Source: Rhizobium mongolense subsp. loessense | GTDB lineage: Bacteria > Pseudomonadota > Alphaproteobacteria > Rhizobiales > Rhizobiaceae | Assembly: GCF_900099775.1 (NCBI RefSeq) | Contig: NZ_FMTM01000018.1 | Location: 27,616-91,615, forward strand | DNA: 64,000 nucleotides | Reading direction: 5' to 3' | Part shown: one piece after another, positions 52,253 to 61,434 of the stretch | Layout of the letters: each line of letters begins with the position of its first letter | How positions within the stretch are numbered: position 1 is the stretch's first letter | The notes under the pieces: model-generated | The model's database searches: none | Told to the model about the DNA's origin: nothing | The model's input: the letters and a program-made list of their open reading frames with translations, nothing else | Program-made: the position numbers and the translations under genes

Positions 52253-53251
52253 TTAAATAAAGCCCTTCTTGCTTACATAACGGCTGCGGCGCGGCCGCTT
52301 TGTCGAAATATCAGTTCCCTTGCCCCCGTTCGTCCTCAGCATCGCCTCACGGATTTGCTGCCGCAACCATGCGCAGCCAAGATCGCTGTCCGTCTGAAGC
52401 GGCCAGACCATTGCCACGGGTGGAAAAGAAAGCACCAGTGGCACCGGGCTGACCTCAAGTCCCAGCAGCGGCCCGTAACGAAGCGCAATGCGCGATGAGA
52501 CGGTGGCAATCACCGCAGATGAGCGTGCCGTGGCCAATATCGACATGAAATCGGGCGCGGCCGCCACCACTTCCAGTTCTGCACCCGCATGCTCCAGAGC
52601 ATCCTTGACGCAGCCATGCAGGCTGTCGGTTTGCGAGATCACCGCGTGCTGTGCGGCCATATAGGCATCGCGGCCCACCGGATTGGAAACCTTCAGCAAT
52701 TGCGGATTGAAACAGCACAATACGCTGGACTGATACAGCGGCTCGCAATGGTGCCGTGAGTCCGGCAGATAGCTGCACCCCACAGACAGATCGATGACGC
52801 CCGCATCCAGCATCGCGTCGACCTCTGCCGCATCACCACCGCGGGCGAGAATGCGGATGCCCGGCGCGATATCCCGCAGCCGTGCCGTCAGATCGGGCAG
52901 CAATAGCAGTTCCACCTCGCTGGAAAGTCCCAGCCGGAATGTGCGTTGCTCGGTGGCCGGATCGAATGCGTCCGCCATCAACATGGCCGCCTGCGCCTGC
53001 CGTAGAGCCTGCCGCACCGGGCCGGACAAATTGAGCGCCCGTGCGGTGGGCTTCATCACCTGTCCTACACGGATGAAAAGCTCATCCTGAAACAGGATGC
53101 GCAGGGTGGATATATTGTGGCTCATGGCAGGCTGCTGAATTTTCAGCCGCTGCGCCGCACGGGTCACGCTCATCTCTTCCATCATTGCATCGAAGGCCAC
53201 GAGAAGATTGAGGTCGAAGGAACGTAGATTGAAATGATCGATGACTTGCAT
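52253..53251 (-). CDS. LysR-family transcriptional regulator
   Basis: Start at 53251 (MQVIDHFNLRSFDLNLLVAF) chosen because the HTH follows at the usual place; the longer frame would run through the MBL gene. About 332 aa: wHTH (MSVTRAAQRLKIQQPAMSHN) and substrate domain. Divergent from the MBL-fold gene with about 90 bp between, the classic layout for a LysR regulator and its target. Confidence 0.92.
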   Translation of the reverse strand: MQVIDHFNLRSFDLNLLVAFDAMMEEMSVTRAAQRLKIQQPAMSHNISTLRILFQDELFIRVGQVMKPTARALNLSGPVRQALRQAQAAMLMADAFDPATEQRTFRLGLSSEVELLLLPDLTARLRDIAPGIRILARGGDAAEVDAMLDAGVIDLSVGCSYLPDSRHHCEPLYQSSVLCCFNPQLLKVSNPVGRDAYMAAQHAVISQTDSLHGCVKDALEHAGAELEVVAAAPDFMSILATARSSAVIATVSSRIALRYGPLLGLEVSPVPLVLSFPPVAMVWPLQTDSDLGCAWLRQQIREAMLRTNGGKGTDISTKRPRRSRYVSKKGFI

Positions 53252-53344
53252 GAGTGATATCGATTTGATTGCTGACCGAGACATCCTTATCTGATGGGCA
53301 GGAACTTGCAAGCCGTTCCGCACCCTCACCCAAGGAGCAAACCC

Positions 53345-54304
53345 ATGCCATCCCGTCGTTCCATTCTCAAAAGCGCTCTGACCGGCCTGATCGCCGCACC
53401 CTTCGTCGCACCGTCGATAGCCTTCGCCAAAGCGCCCTATGCGGTTGTTCAGGCACCCGGTTTCTACCGGCTTAAAATCGGCTCCGTAGAGGTCACGGCC
53501 CTGTCGGACGGCACCGTTGCTCTGCCGCTCGCCAAGCTCTATACCAACACCAGCGAACAACATGCGCAGAGCGCGTTGAATGATGCCTTTCTGCCCGAAA
53601 TCGTCCCAACTTCCGTCAACGCCTTTCTGATCAATACCGGCGAACGACTGGTACTGATCGACGCAGGCACCGGTGCCTATCTAGGGCCATCGCTCGGCAA
53701 ACTCGTGTCAAACATTGAGGCGTCCGGTTATAAGATGGATGACATCGATGATGTCGTCCTCACCCATATTCACACCGATCATTCCGGCGGGTTGATGAGC
53801 AATGGCAAGCGCACCTTCCCGAAGGCCACATTGCGGGTCAATGAGCGGGAGGCCAAATTCTGGCTGAGTGCGGCAAACGCCAAGGCGGCGACCGGCATCG
53901 TCAAGCAGCATTTTGGCGAGGCGGATCAGTGCGTGACGCCATACGTCGAAGCCGGAAAATTCGAAACCTTTGCGGACAACGCAGCGCCCGTTCCCGGTCT
54001 TGGTTCCATTCTTTATGCGGGACATACGCCGGGTCACAGCGCCATCACGCTGGAAAGCAAAGGCGAGATGATCGTGTTCTGGGGCGACATCACCCATGGC
54101 GATATTCTGCAATTCGATGAACCCGGCGTCGCCATCGAATTCGATATCGACCAGAAAGCCGCCGTGGCTGCACGCGACATTGCGTTCCGGCAGGCGGTGG
54201 AAGGCAAATATCTGGTGGCAGGCGCGCATATCGCCTTTCCGGGCATCGGCCATGTGCGCAAAGACAGCACGAATTACGACTGGCTGCCGGTCAACTACGC
54301 TTAA
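53345..54304 (+). CDS. exported metallo-beta-lactamase-fold hydrolase
   Basis: ATG at 53345, about 319 aa, with a twin-arginine-type signal (MPSRRSILKSALTGLIAAPF). Metal motif THIHTDHSGG, second His in AGHTPGHS and Asp in WGDITHGD: a dinuclear zinc site of the lactonase/glyoxalase-II type. Possibly a lactonase acting in the periplasm; the substrate is not readable. Presumably regulated by the divergent LysR protein. Confidence 0.9.
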   Translation: MPSRRSILKSALTGLIAAPFVAPSIAFAKAPYAVVQAPGFYRLKIGSVEVTALSDGTVALPLAKLYTNTSEQHAQSALNDAFLPEIVPTSVNAFLINTGERLVLIDAGTGAYLGPSLGKLVSNIEASGYKMDDIDDVVLTHIHTDHSGGLMSNGKRTFPKATLRVNEREAKFWLSAANAKAATGIVKQHFGEADQCVTPYVEAGKFETFADNAAPVPGLGSILYAGHTPGHSAITLESKGEMIVFWGDITHGDILQFDEPGVAIEFDIDQKAAVAARDIAFRQAVEGKYLVAGAHIAFPGIGHVRKDSTNYDWLPVNYA

Positions 54305-54558
54305 GGTCTTACAACCGGCTATCATCCAGTGAAGCGGGCGGATCGGGCATTCGCTCAAAGAGGATCCACAATGGCCTCTTCTTCCGCAGTGACGGATGTC
54401 TTTTCGCCACTGTTCCAGCGATCTCACCTTTTGGACGAGTGCTCATCCTCACCAATCGGCGCAACGCACCCGGTTCGGGTCCACCGGACCGGGGAAGGGG
54501 TAGGGCGTTATAGGCGTCCAACACGTACAAAACCCAACCAGCTCTAGCCACTGGACTA

Positions 54559-55300
54559 CTAAAGCTGGGTCAGTCTGTTCGCGCGAACATGGTCAATGAG
54601 CGCGCGCAGCTTGGGGGCCATATTGCGGCGGTTAGGGAAATAGAGGAAGAACCCAGGAAACGGCGGCAGATAGTCGTCCAACGCCGTGATCAACTCGCCA
54701 CGATCGATGTATGGGCGAAACGACTCTTCAAACGCAAATGTGATACCACCGCCAGCGAGCGCGGTCCGGACCATCAAATGCAGATCGTTTGTGGTGATTT
54801 GCGGCTCGACGGCGACGTCGAACGTTATGCCATCCTCCTCGAACTCCCATCGGTACGGCGCAGCACTTGGAGATGAACGCCAACCGATACAGCGATGATG
54901 CACCAGTTCCCGAGGATGGCGGGGCGTTCCGTGGACCTTAAAATATCCCGGCGTCGCAACCACCACTTCTCTCTCTTCTTTAGTCAGTGGCACCGCGACC
55001 ATATCCTGCTCGATCACCTCACCCAGCCGGACGCCTGCACGGCGGCTACGATGTCGAACATGTCGTCGGTAACCGTGACGTCGATCGTGATGCCGGGATG
55101 GACTTCGGCGAAGGACGCGATGAGCGGGCCGGAAAGAAATTGTTCCGCAATCGATGTTACCGCGATCCGCAGCAAGCCACTGGGCCGGGCGTCCCCTGCC
55201 ACGTTCTCGAAGGCGGATCTGACCTCGGCCATTGGCTGAGACAAGGTTTCATGGAAGCGATTGCCCGCCTCGGTGAGCCGCACGCTGGAGATGTCATGAA
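54559..55300 (-). pseudogene. broken LysR-family regulator
   Basis: Two frames together give a LysR substrate domain: VRLTEAGNRFHETLSQPMAE ... AAVQASG, then after a frameshift at about 55015 VRLGEVIEQDMVAVPLTKEE to the end RALIDHVRANRLTQL. The HTH region before VRLTEAG is missing. Inactive. Confidence 0.8.
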
Positions 55301-55318
55301 AGAATGGATGGCGGTGGC

Positions 55319-55636
55319 CTATGCAGATCTCAACAGAGATCGGTTGATATGCGAGGCCGCCAACTTTTCAATGTCAGCACAGGCTTGTGCGTCGATACCG
55401 GCTTTCATGGCACGCTCGCAGTGCTCGACGTTTGGTTCGAGCGCCACGGCGATCGCACTGGAAAGCTGAAAGTCGAAGCTCGAGCCGTTGCGGGCCATAT
55501 CGATCTCAGCCCCGGTCATGCCGAGCGCCTTCGCGTCCTTTTCCTGCCGCCCGGCAAAAATGGGATCACTGCGTCCGGCGGTAAGCGCGAGCTCGATCGA
55601 CAGCCGTGCCCGCGCGTCGAGCTTGAAACCTGCCAT
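55319..55636 (-). CDS. AhpD/carboxymuconolactone decarboxylase-like protein, probably truncated
   Basis: 105 aa. N-terminal half (KLDARARLSIELALTAGRSD; KALGMTGAEIDMARNGSSFD) resembles the AhpD/CMD family, but the last ~20 residues do not, and the gene ends where the broken LysR begins. Probably a truncated gene in the decay zone. Confidence 0.5.
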   Translation of the reverse strand: MAGFKLDARARLSIELALTAGRSDPIFAGRQEKDAKALGMTGAEIDMARNGSSFDFQLSSAIAVALEPNVEHCERAMKAGIDAQACADIEKLAASHINRSLLRSA

Positions 55637-55666
55637 GGTGGCGACCTCCTTGATCTGGACCTGGCT

Positions 55667-56060
55667 TTAGAAGCCGAAGTCGCCCAAGCCCGGGTAATCG
55701 TCCGGTCGGCGGCCGAGTGGCCAGCGGAACTTGCGCTCCGCCTCCGTGATCGGGTGTTCGTTGATGCTGGCATGCCGCGCCCGCATCAGCCCATCATCGG
55801 CGAATTCCCAATTCTCGTTGCCATAGGCACGAAACCATTGACCGCTGTCGTCGTGATATTCGTAGGCATAGCGAACGGCGATGCGGTTGCCCTGGAAGGC
55901 CCAAAGCTCCTTGATCAGCCGGTAATTGAGCTCGCGGTTCCATTTGCGCCTGGAGCTTCGGCCTCGGCACGATTGGTCGCGAATTCGGCGCGGTTGCGCC
56001 AGCGTGTGTCGAGTGTATAGGCGAGCGCCACCTTGGCGGCATCGCGGCTGTGGCGGAAGA
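55667..56060 (-). pseudogene. DUF1348 (NTF2-like) gene with a frameshift
   Basis: One frame carries DAAKVALAYTLDTRWRNRAE, then the frame changes near 55950 to RRKWNRELNYRLIKELWAFQ GNRIAVRYAYEYHDDSGQWF and RKFRWPLGRRPDDYPGLGDF, a clear DUF1348 C-terminus. The first residues are replaced by unrelated sequence shared with the TetR fragment. Confidence 0.75.
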
Positions 56061-56439
56061 ATACTTTCGCCGCATCGGTCACCAAAAGACATCGGTGGCC
56101 GACATTGCATCTTGCCTGGGAATGAGCAGCGCCACTATCTATCGCTTCTTTCCGTCAAGAGCAGCGATCAACAGGTCGATCTGCGGCCATCGAGCAAACT
56201 ATCCAGTTGGCGGATGCAGTCGCTCGGCAAGAGGCGCGCCGGCTCACGAGAAGCTCGAAAGTCTCTTTAACTTGCTCCATGAGGAGAGAAGAAAGAACCT
56301 CATTCAAGAGAGGCCGGTCCATGATCTGATCGTCGCTGCAACTTTGCTGCAAGTAGCCGCTCGGAGAGCCGATATCGACAAGTACAAGTGCGCCAAATGT
56401 CAGCCACTCCGACTGACGCAGCGGCTGCGCCACGAATAG
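56044..56439 (+). pseudogene. TetR-family regulator fragment
   Basis: HTH reads AEEYFRRIGHQKTSVADIAS CLGMSSATIYRFFPSRAAIN; the next part shifts frame, and a later piece (NLLHEERRKNLIQERPVHDL) returns to a TetR-like C-terminal domain. N-terminus and end are missing. Confidence 0.7.
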
Positions 56440-56539
56440 GAACGACACCGCGTTCGATCTGACGATTGACATACGTGCCGATAGCGCGATGAGCGAGGCT
56501 CTTTTTGCAGGGCGGCCACGAACACGTTGCAAGCGTATG

Positions 56540-57037
56540 TCAATTGCGGCGTGGCATGACAAGCGGATCAATCGCGATCCTGCCCCCGCCGAACACGATC
56601 AATGCCAGCGCCATCGCCGCCCAGGGCAGATGGAAATTCGCCCAGCCGTCTGGAATGGTGAGCTGGATGATCGCCGTCATCAGCAGCAAGCCGAGCGCGG
56701 CGAAGCGTGTCGCCAAGCCAAGGATCAACAACACCGGCAGGATCAGTTCTCCGATCCCCGCTGCGGTCGCCATCGCCAGTGGAAACGGATAGGCGATCTC
56801 GTTGCCGAAAATATGGAGTTTGAACTCCTGTTCGAAGAGATATCGCGCACCTTGCGAAAGCGTCAGGAATCCGTCCCACTTCGTCAGTCCCGACTTGAAG
56901 AAGGGAATCGCGAGCGCCAAGCGTAGTGCCAGCAGCGGCAGTGAGTGTGGAACGGAGGCGAGCAGGCCTTCGGCACGCGTAATGAAGGCGGCAAGGGCAG
57001 CGCCAGAGCCGTTGGATGAGGCAGCGTCGGTCTTCAT
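56540..57037 (-). CDS. DoxX-family membrane protein of the bufferin cluster
   Basis: 165 aa with four membrane helices; LPLLALRLALAIPFFKSGLT is the DoxX start and GIGELILPVLLILGLATRFA the core. Its ATG overlaps the stop of the DUF2063 gene. DoxX proteins accompany bufferin operons; a redox or export-linked role is supposed. Confidence 0.88.
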   Translation of the reverse strand: MKTDAASSNGSGAALAAFITRAEGLLASVPHSLPLLALRLALAIPFFKSGLTKWDGFLTLSQGARYLFEQEFKLHIFGNEIAYPFPLAMATAAGIGELILPVLLILGLATRFAALGLLLMTAIIQLTIPDGWANFHLPWAAMALALIVFGGGRIAIDPLVMPRRN

Positions 57038-57816
57038 GCGACATTTCCTTCGTGCTGTTGGAGGGCGCTGAATGCGCCGAGGCTGGCAAGACCAATCAGC
57101 GCCGTTCCGAAATCGAATGCGGGACTAGCGGTCAATGCAGCCTCTGCCGCCGCGCCAAGGGTGACGGCGTTGAACAAGCAGGCCGCAAAGATCGCGTCCT
57201 GCGGCGGAACGATATGGACATTGACGGTCATCTGTGGCCGTACGACCAGGACGGCCTGCGGTCGCCAGTCGACGAGCGGCGCAACCATGTCCTGCTGATG
57301 CGCGCTCCAGATGGAGCCAACTGGATAGTCCGAACGGATCAAGCCCGCTGAAGGGTGCGGGACGACCCGCAGGTCCGCAAGCATCTCGGGCGCCGCAGCG
57401 GCAAGTACCACAAGGTCGAGCGGCGCGGAATCCGCCGCGTGATAGGCGCGCATCCAGGCCGCCTCGACGCGGGCGACATCGGGCAGATAGGCAAGCTCTC
57501 TGGCTGGCTGGAAGCTCGAAATGAAATCCGGGAAGTCGCCGCCATATTCGATGATCAGCGGAGAGGCGGGTTTGTGATCCTGGACATAGGCCCGCGCCAT
57601 GGCCATGAAGAATTCCGTGCCAACGAGCCGCTCGGTTACCGGAAAGTGCTGCGCGAGTGCCTTGGTCAGCCCGACGAAGACATTGTTGCGGTAGACGGCA
57701 AACCGCGCAGCGTCGACCCCGCCGCGCGCGGTGGTGATGCCGTCCGGCACCGGCCGATCGGCATGCAGCAAAGCGTCGGCAAAGGCGGTCTGGCTGGTGA
57801 CAAAATCCATGGTCAC
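57034..57816 (-). CDS. DUF2063 (BufC/HvfC-like) partner protein
   Basis: 260 aa. N-terminal DUF2063 domain (SQTAFADALLHADRPVPDGI; RFAVYRNNVFVGLTKALAQH, FPVTERLVG) recruits the peptide to the MNIO enzyme in bufferin systems. Overlaps both neighbours by 4 bp, so the three are translationally coupled. Confidence 0.88.
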   Translation of the reverse strand: MTMDFVTSQTAFADALLHADRPVPDGITTARGGVDAARFAVYRNNVFVGLTKALAQHFPVTERLVGTEFFMAMARAYVQDHKPASPLIIEYGGDFPDFISSFQPARELAYLPDVARVEAAWMRAYHAADSAPLDLVVLAAAAPEMLADLRVVPHPSAGLIRSDYPVGSIWSAHQQDMVAPLVDWRPQAVLVVRPQMTVNVHIVPPQDAIFAACLFNAVTLGAAAEAALTASPAFDFGTALIGLASLGAFSALQQHEGNVA

Positions 57817-58700
57817 GCCGCCTTCATCCGACGCCTTTTACGGCGTAGCGCTTCGGCGGCGAGCATCGCATCCGCGCGTGCCGCCTCCGCCTGCAGGGTG
57901 TTGAAATCCGGAACGTCGTTGTCCCATTCAATCAGCGTCGGCAGTGGTCCGCTGCGCGCAAGCGTGTGTTCGTAGAGCGCCACCACATCGCTCCTGACCG
58001 CCGTACCATGCGCATCGATCAACAGCCGGTCGCCGGCGTCGTCGATGGTCTCGTCGTATCCGGCGAGATGAATCTCTCCAACACGCTCGACCGGGAAGCG
58101 GTCGATATAGCTAGTGGCGTCGAGCCGATGGTTCACCGCCGACACCATCACGTTGTTGGCGTCGAGCAGCAGGCCGCAGCCGGTGCGCTCCGCAATCGTC
58201 GCGAGGAAATCGATTTCGTCGATCGTACTGTCCGCGAACAGCACATAGGTCGACGGGTTTTCGAGTAGCAGTTGTCGCCCGAGTGCCTGCTGCGTTTCAT
58301 CGACATGGTCGACGACGCGCGCTAGGGTTTCTTGTGTATAAGGAAGCGGTAGCAAGTCGTTGAGAAAGCCCGTGTCGTGCGTCGACCAGGCGAGATGTTC
58401 AGAGAAACTCTGCGGTCGATAGCGTTCGATCAAGCCGCGCAACCGCTTTAGATGCCTCTTGTCGAGCCCGCGCGCCGCGCCGATCGACAAGCCAACGCCA
58501 TGCAGCGACAGTGGATAGAGTTCCGTGATGGCTTCCAGATAGCGATGCGGCGGCCCACCGGCGCCCATGTAGTTCTCGGCATGCACCTCAAAGAAGCCGA
58601 CGTCCGGCCGATTGGCCAGAATGGTCTCGTAGTGCTCGGGTTTGAGGCCAAGCCCGGCGCGCGCGGGCAAGACGGTGGTGTGGATTCTTGAAGCGAGCAT
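57813..58700 (-). CDS. MNIO-family (DUF692) iron enzyme, bufferin maturase
   Basis: ATG at 58700 (MLASRIHTTVLPARAGLGLK), 295 aa; an upstream extension lacks homology. Conserved metal-site regions: FFEVHAENYM, SLHGVGLSIG, SEHLAWS, LLLENPSTY, LLDANNV, EIHLAGY, DAHGTAV, LIEWDNDVPDF. MNIO enzymes use a multinuclear iron site to convert Cys in a precursor peptide, in bufferins to 5-thiooxazole. The likely substrate is the DUF2282 protein encoded just upstream. Confidence 0.9.
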   Translation of the reverse strand: MLASRIHTTVLPARAGLGLKPEHYETILANRPDVGFFEVHAENYMGAGGPPHRYLEAITELYPLSLHGVGLSIGAARGLDKRHLKRLRGLIERYRPQSFSEHLAWSTHDTGFLNDLLPLPYTQETLARVVDHVDETQQALGRQLLLENPSTYVLFADSTIDEIDFLATIAERTGCGLLLDANNVMVSAVNHRLDATSYIDRFPVERVGEIHLAGYDETIDDAGDRLLIDAHGTAVRSDVVALYEHTLARSGPLPTLIEWDNDVPDFNTLQAEAARADAMLAAEALRRKRRRMKAA

Positions 58701-58764
58701 CGCAGTTCTCCCCGGTTTGTCAGGCAACAGCGGAGGCCCAGGTACCCAGGCCCCCGCTTGGCGG

Positions 58765-59052
58765 TCAGCCCTTGGTCGGCTCCAGCTTGCCCATATGACC
58801 GCCGACATTCATGCTGGTGCAGGTGCCGGCCGGCACGGCTTTCCAGGCGTTGCCCTGGTAGTCCATCGTTGAGGTACCCGCGCAGGTCGTGCCGGCGCCG
58901 GCAGCGCAGTCGTTCTGACCCTTGAGCGCGATGCCATAGCATTTCTCGTTGCCAACCATTTTCTCAGCCGGCAATGGTGCGGCGAAGGCAACTGATGCAA
59001 TAGCGGTGGCGAGCGAGCCGACGAGGGTAAGGGTGAGCGTGGAACGGTTCAT
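58765..59052 (-). CDS. BufA1-type (DUF2282) periplasmic metallophore peptide
   Basis: 95 aa with a signal peptide cleaved after VAFA. Four cysteines (38, 49, 57, 78) in the DUF2282 pattern EKCYGIALKGQNDCAAGAGT, then TCAG and GTCTSMN. In bufferins these Cys are modified by the MNIO enzyme and the product binds copper. It is transcribed from a GTAAC-N17-CGAA promoter facing the sigma-factor gene. Confidence 0.9.
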   Translation of the reverse strand: MNRSTLTLTLVGSLATAIASVAFAAPLPAEKMVGNEKCYGIALKGQNDCAAGAGTTCAGTSTMDYQGNAWKAVPAGTCTSMNVGGHMGKLEPTKG

Positions 59053-59107
59053 GGTTGATCTCCTCTTGGACCTTCCGCGTGCCGGTCATCGGCCGCGTAA
59101 TCCTCCC

Positions 59108-59133
59108 TTCGGTCCGGCCAGGCATTCTGTTAC
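59108..59133 (-). promoter_or_regulatory. ECF-sigma (SigF-type) promoter of the bufferin operon
   Basis: Minus strand: GTAAC at 59133-59129, 17 bp, CGAA at 59111-59108; about 55 bp before the metallophore ATG. Resembles the Caulobacter SigF-type promoter (GTAAC ... CGAA). Confidence 0.6.
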
Positions 59134-59199
59134 GCATGGCAACAAACACGAATTCGTGATCGACGGTGTGGCGTCGTTGGACATTATTTTGGCCGGCGC

Positions 59200-59225
59200 G
59201 TAACAAAGCAGCCTGTGCGCGCGTA
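59200..59225 (+). promoter_or_regulatory. ECF-sigma promoter of the sigma/anti-sigma operon
   Basis: Plus strand: GTAAC at 59200-59204, 17 bp, CGTA at 59222-59225, the same spacing as the promoter facing the other way. This argues for autoregulation and puts the transcription start near 59232, after the GTG at 59215. Confidence 0.55.
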
Positions 59226-59241
59226 TTGGAGAGACAAGGGG

Positions 59242-59778
59242 TTGAACGGCGACGTCGAAAATGAACTTGCCATGCAGCTGCGCGCCGCGATCGCAGGCGA
59301 TGAAAGGGCTTATGCCGCGTTTCTGGGGCGCACTGCCGCCATCGTGCGTGGCTTCGCGCGCCGGAAGATCGTGCAGGGCGGGGTCGATCCCGAGGACGTC
59401 GTGCAGGAAACGCTTCTAGCTATTCATATGAAGCGTCATACCTGGATCAGCGACGCGCCTGTCTTGCCTTGGATTTATGCGATCGCGCGCTTCAAGCTGA
59501 TCGACGCCTTTCGCAAGCGTGGCCGCCATGTGGAGATCGAGATCGGCGACATCGCCGAGACGGTCGCCCAGCCGGAGGCCGAGACGGTGAGCGACCGCGA
59601 GATCGGTCGCGTGCTGGATGGGCTGGCGCCGGGCCAGCGTTCTGTCGTAGCCGCGATTTCGATCGAGGGGCGTTCTATCGGCGAGACCGCCGACAAGTTC
59701 GGCATGACGGAGACGGCGGTGCGGGTTGCCCTGCACCGGGGTTTGCGATCGATCGCAAAGAAGTTTGGACGGAGCTGA
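59242..59778 (+). CDS. ECF RNA polymerase sigma factor (SigF-like)
   Basis: About 178 aa. Region 2 (YAAFLGRTAAIVRGFARRKI; DPEDVVQETLLAIHMKRHTW; PWIYAIARFKLIDAFRKRGR) and region 4 (LDGLAPGQRSVVAAISIEGR; IGETADKFGMTETAVRVALH) are intact. The start is set at TTG 59242 (GGAGAG upstream); GTG 59215 lies upstream of the predicted transcription start and ATG 59272 is another option. The anti-sigma gene follows after 1 bp. Confidence 0.88.
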   Translation: MNGDVENELAMQLRAAIAGDERAYAAFLGRTAAIVRGFARRKIVQGGVDPEDVVQETLLAIHMKRHTWISDAPVLPWIYAIARFKLIDAFRKRGRHVEIEIGDIAETVAQPEAETVSDREIGRVLDGLAPGQRSVVAAISIEGRSIGETADKFGMTETAVRVALHRGLRSIAKKFGRS

Positions 59779-59779
59779 A

Positions 59780-60418
59780 ATGCAGACTGACGACCTCATC
59801 AACGCCCTGAAGGCAGATGCAGAAAAGCAGGCGATGCCGCTTGGCTATGCATGGTGGGTGGCGATCGTCGCCGCGACGATCATCGCAGCCGGCGTCTTCT
59901 TCGTCCTGATCGGTCCGCGCCCCGACTTCGCGGTGGCCGCCCACACGCTCCGATTCCTGTTCAAATTCATCGTCACACTTGCGCTCGCCGTCGTCGCTTT
60001 TGCGCTCCTGCGGGTGTTGTCGCGTCCCGGTTCCGATGTCAGACGCGCCGCTTGTTGGCTCTTTGTTGTGCCGATCCTTCTCGGCACTGCGGTGGTGTCC
60101 GAATTGTTCGTCGTGCCTTCTGATCAGTTGGTTACGGTCTGGTGGGGCAGTAACGTCTATGTCTGCCTGACCTTCATCCCGCTGATCGGTCTCGGCCCGC
60201 TGGCCGTTTTTCTTGCGGCGCTCCGTCACGGCGCGCCGACGCGGCCCCGCCTTGCCGGCGCCGTCGCTGGCCTGCTTGCCGGCGGCATCGCCGCAACCTT
60301 CTACGCAGCCCATTGCACCGACGATTCACCGCTGTTCGTGGCTACCTGGTATTCTATCGCTATCGCCGGACTTGCAACGCTCGGCACGGTCCTTGGCAGA
60401 CGCGTTGCGCGCTGGTGA
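59780..60418 (+). CDS. anti-sigma factor, NrsF-type (DUF1109)
   Basis: ATG at 59780 (MQTDDLINALKADAEKQAMP), 212 aa with about six membrane helices, the NrsF layout: a short cytoplasmic N-terminus then the membrane part, with Cys pair positions in TM loops. It should hold the ECF factor inactive at the membrane until metal stress. Confidence 0.88.
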   Translation: MQTDDLINALKADAEKQAMPLGYAWWVAIVAATIIAAGVFFVLIGPRPDFAVAAHTLRFLFKFIVTLALAVVAFALLRVLSRPGSDVRRAACWLFVVPILLGTAVVSELFVVPSDQLVTVWWGSNVYVCLTFIPLIGLGPLAVFLAALRHGAPTRPRLAGAVAGLLAGGIAATFYAAHCTDDSPLFVATWYSIAIAGLATLGTVLGRRVARW

Positions 60419-60933
60419 AGCCTTTCCGATTCGATCACCAGAATAGGAGATACGAAGGGGCGCCGACGCAGGGAATGCGGACGATCGTCATTTTTTGTCG
60501 ACTTGAGATTGGTTCCGTATCGGCTAACGCGAGAAACCTTCCAATATCCGTGCATAGGCTTTCAGCAAAGTCGAGAGTTCCACATTTGGTGTGCACCGGT
60601 TTGTCGCTGGTTTGAACTTACAGCAACTCCAAGAAAGGCTATAAGAGCGCCGTGACCACCCAACAGGATAGCCCGTCGCCACGGTGCGGCCAAAACCAGC
60701 CTACGTCGCCGTCTTGCCGGTGTTTTCGTTAGCCGGCTATTTGCCCGTCGGGCGATCATCCGCTTCCTCACTCAGGGGCAAACCGGGTGAATATCCGCCT
60801 CAATCTCTGGTCTTTCCGGCATTCCTGTGCGCCTGGCGATAATAAGCATCCATGATGCGCTCGTAGCCTCCCAGCAACACTGAGAGCTCCGCCGTCAGCA
60901 TGCGGCGGCTCGTCCTGGTGCGCTGTTGTCTTT
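60419..60933. other. intergenic stretch of about 500 bp, decayed
   Basis: No complete gene. A minus-strand piece (about 60790-60900) encodes MLTAELSVLLGGYERIMDAY and ends soon after; I cannot name the family. Nothing else recognised. Confidence 0.4.
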
Positions 60934-61413
60934 TTGCTCGAGGGCATCCGCAAGCTGCGCGACATCCCGTTCGCCATCGGCGAGGAATTTGCCAGCAAGT
61001 GGCAGTTCCTGCCCTACATCGAGCGCGGCATCCATCAGTTCAACCGGCTCGATGTTTGCAATGTTGGCGGGCTCACTGAAGCGATGAAGGTGGCTGGCTG
61101 GAGCGAGGCGCACTATGTGGACCTGATGCCGCACAATCCCCTTGGCCCAGTCTGCACGGCCGCGACCATCCATCTCGCCGCCGCGGTGCCGAATTTCGCT
61201 TGGCTCGAGACCAGGGTGCCCGAAACAAGGCTGGGCTTCGACAATTCCGACTTCTTCCCCGTGCAACCACGGCTCGACGGCCCCGACTATCCGGTCGGCG
61301 ATCTGCCGGGGCTCGGCGTCGAGGTCAACGAAGAGGCGGTCAAGGCGGAAAGCTTTCGTTTATGGGAAGCGCCTCACCTGAAGCGCCGCGACGGTTCGGT
61401 TACGAACTGGTAG
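60934..61413 (+). pseudogene. 3' fragment of a mandelate racemase/enolase-superfamily gene
   Basis: LEGIRKLRDIPFAIGEEFAS, then FNRLDVCNVGGLTEAMKVAG and YVDLMPHNPLGPVCTAATIH match the C-terminal barrel of this family, including the GE-type metal ligand region. The N-terminal half is absent and the frame breaks upstream of 60930. It is followed by an RraA-like gene, a common pairing in acid-sugar catabolism. Confidence 0.75.
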
Positions 61414-61434
61414 TTTCATCCACCGGAGTCTAAA

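Noticed and set aside
54420..54545. tRNA-like stretch (minus strand AGTCCAGTGGCTAGAGC and a GGTTCGGGTCC-like arm)
   Set aside because: The pieces cannot be folded into a cloverleaf with paired acceptor arm and correct spacing.
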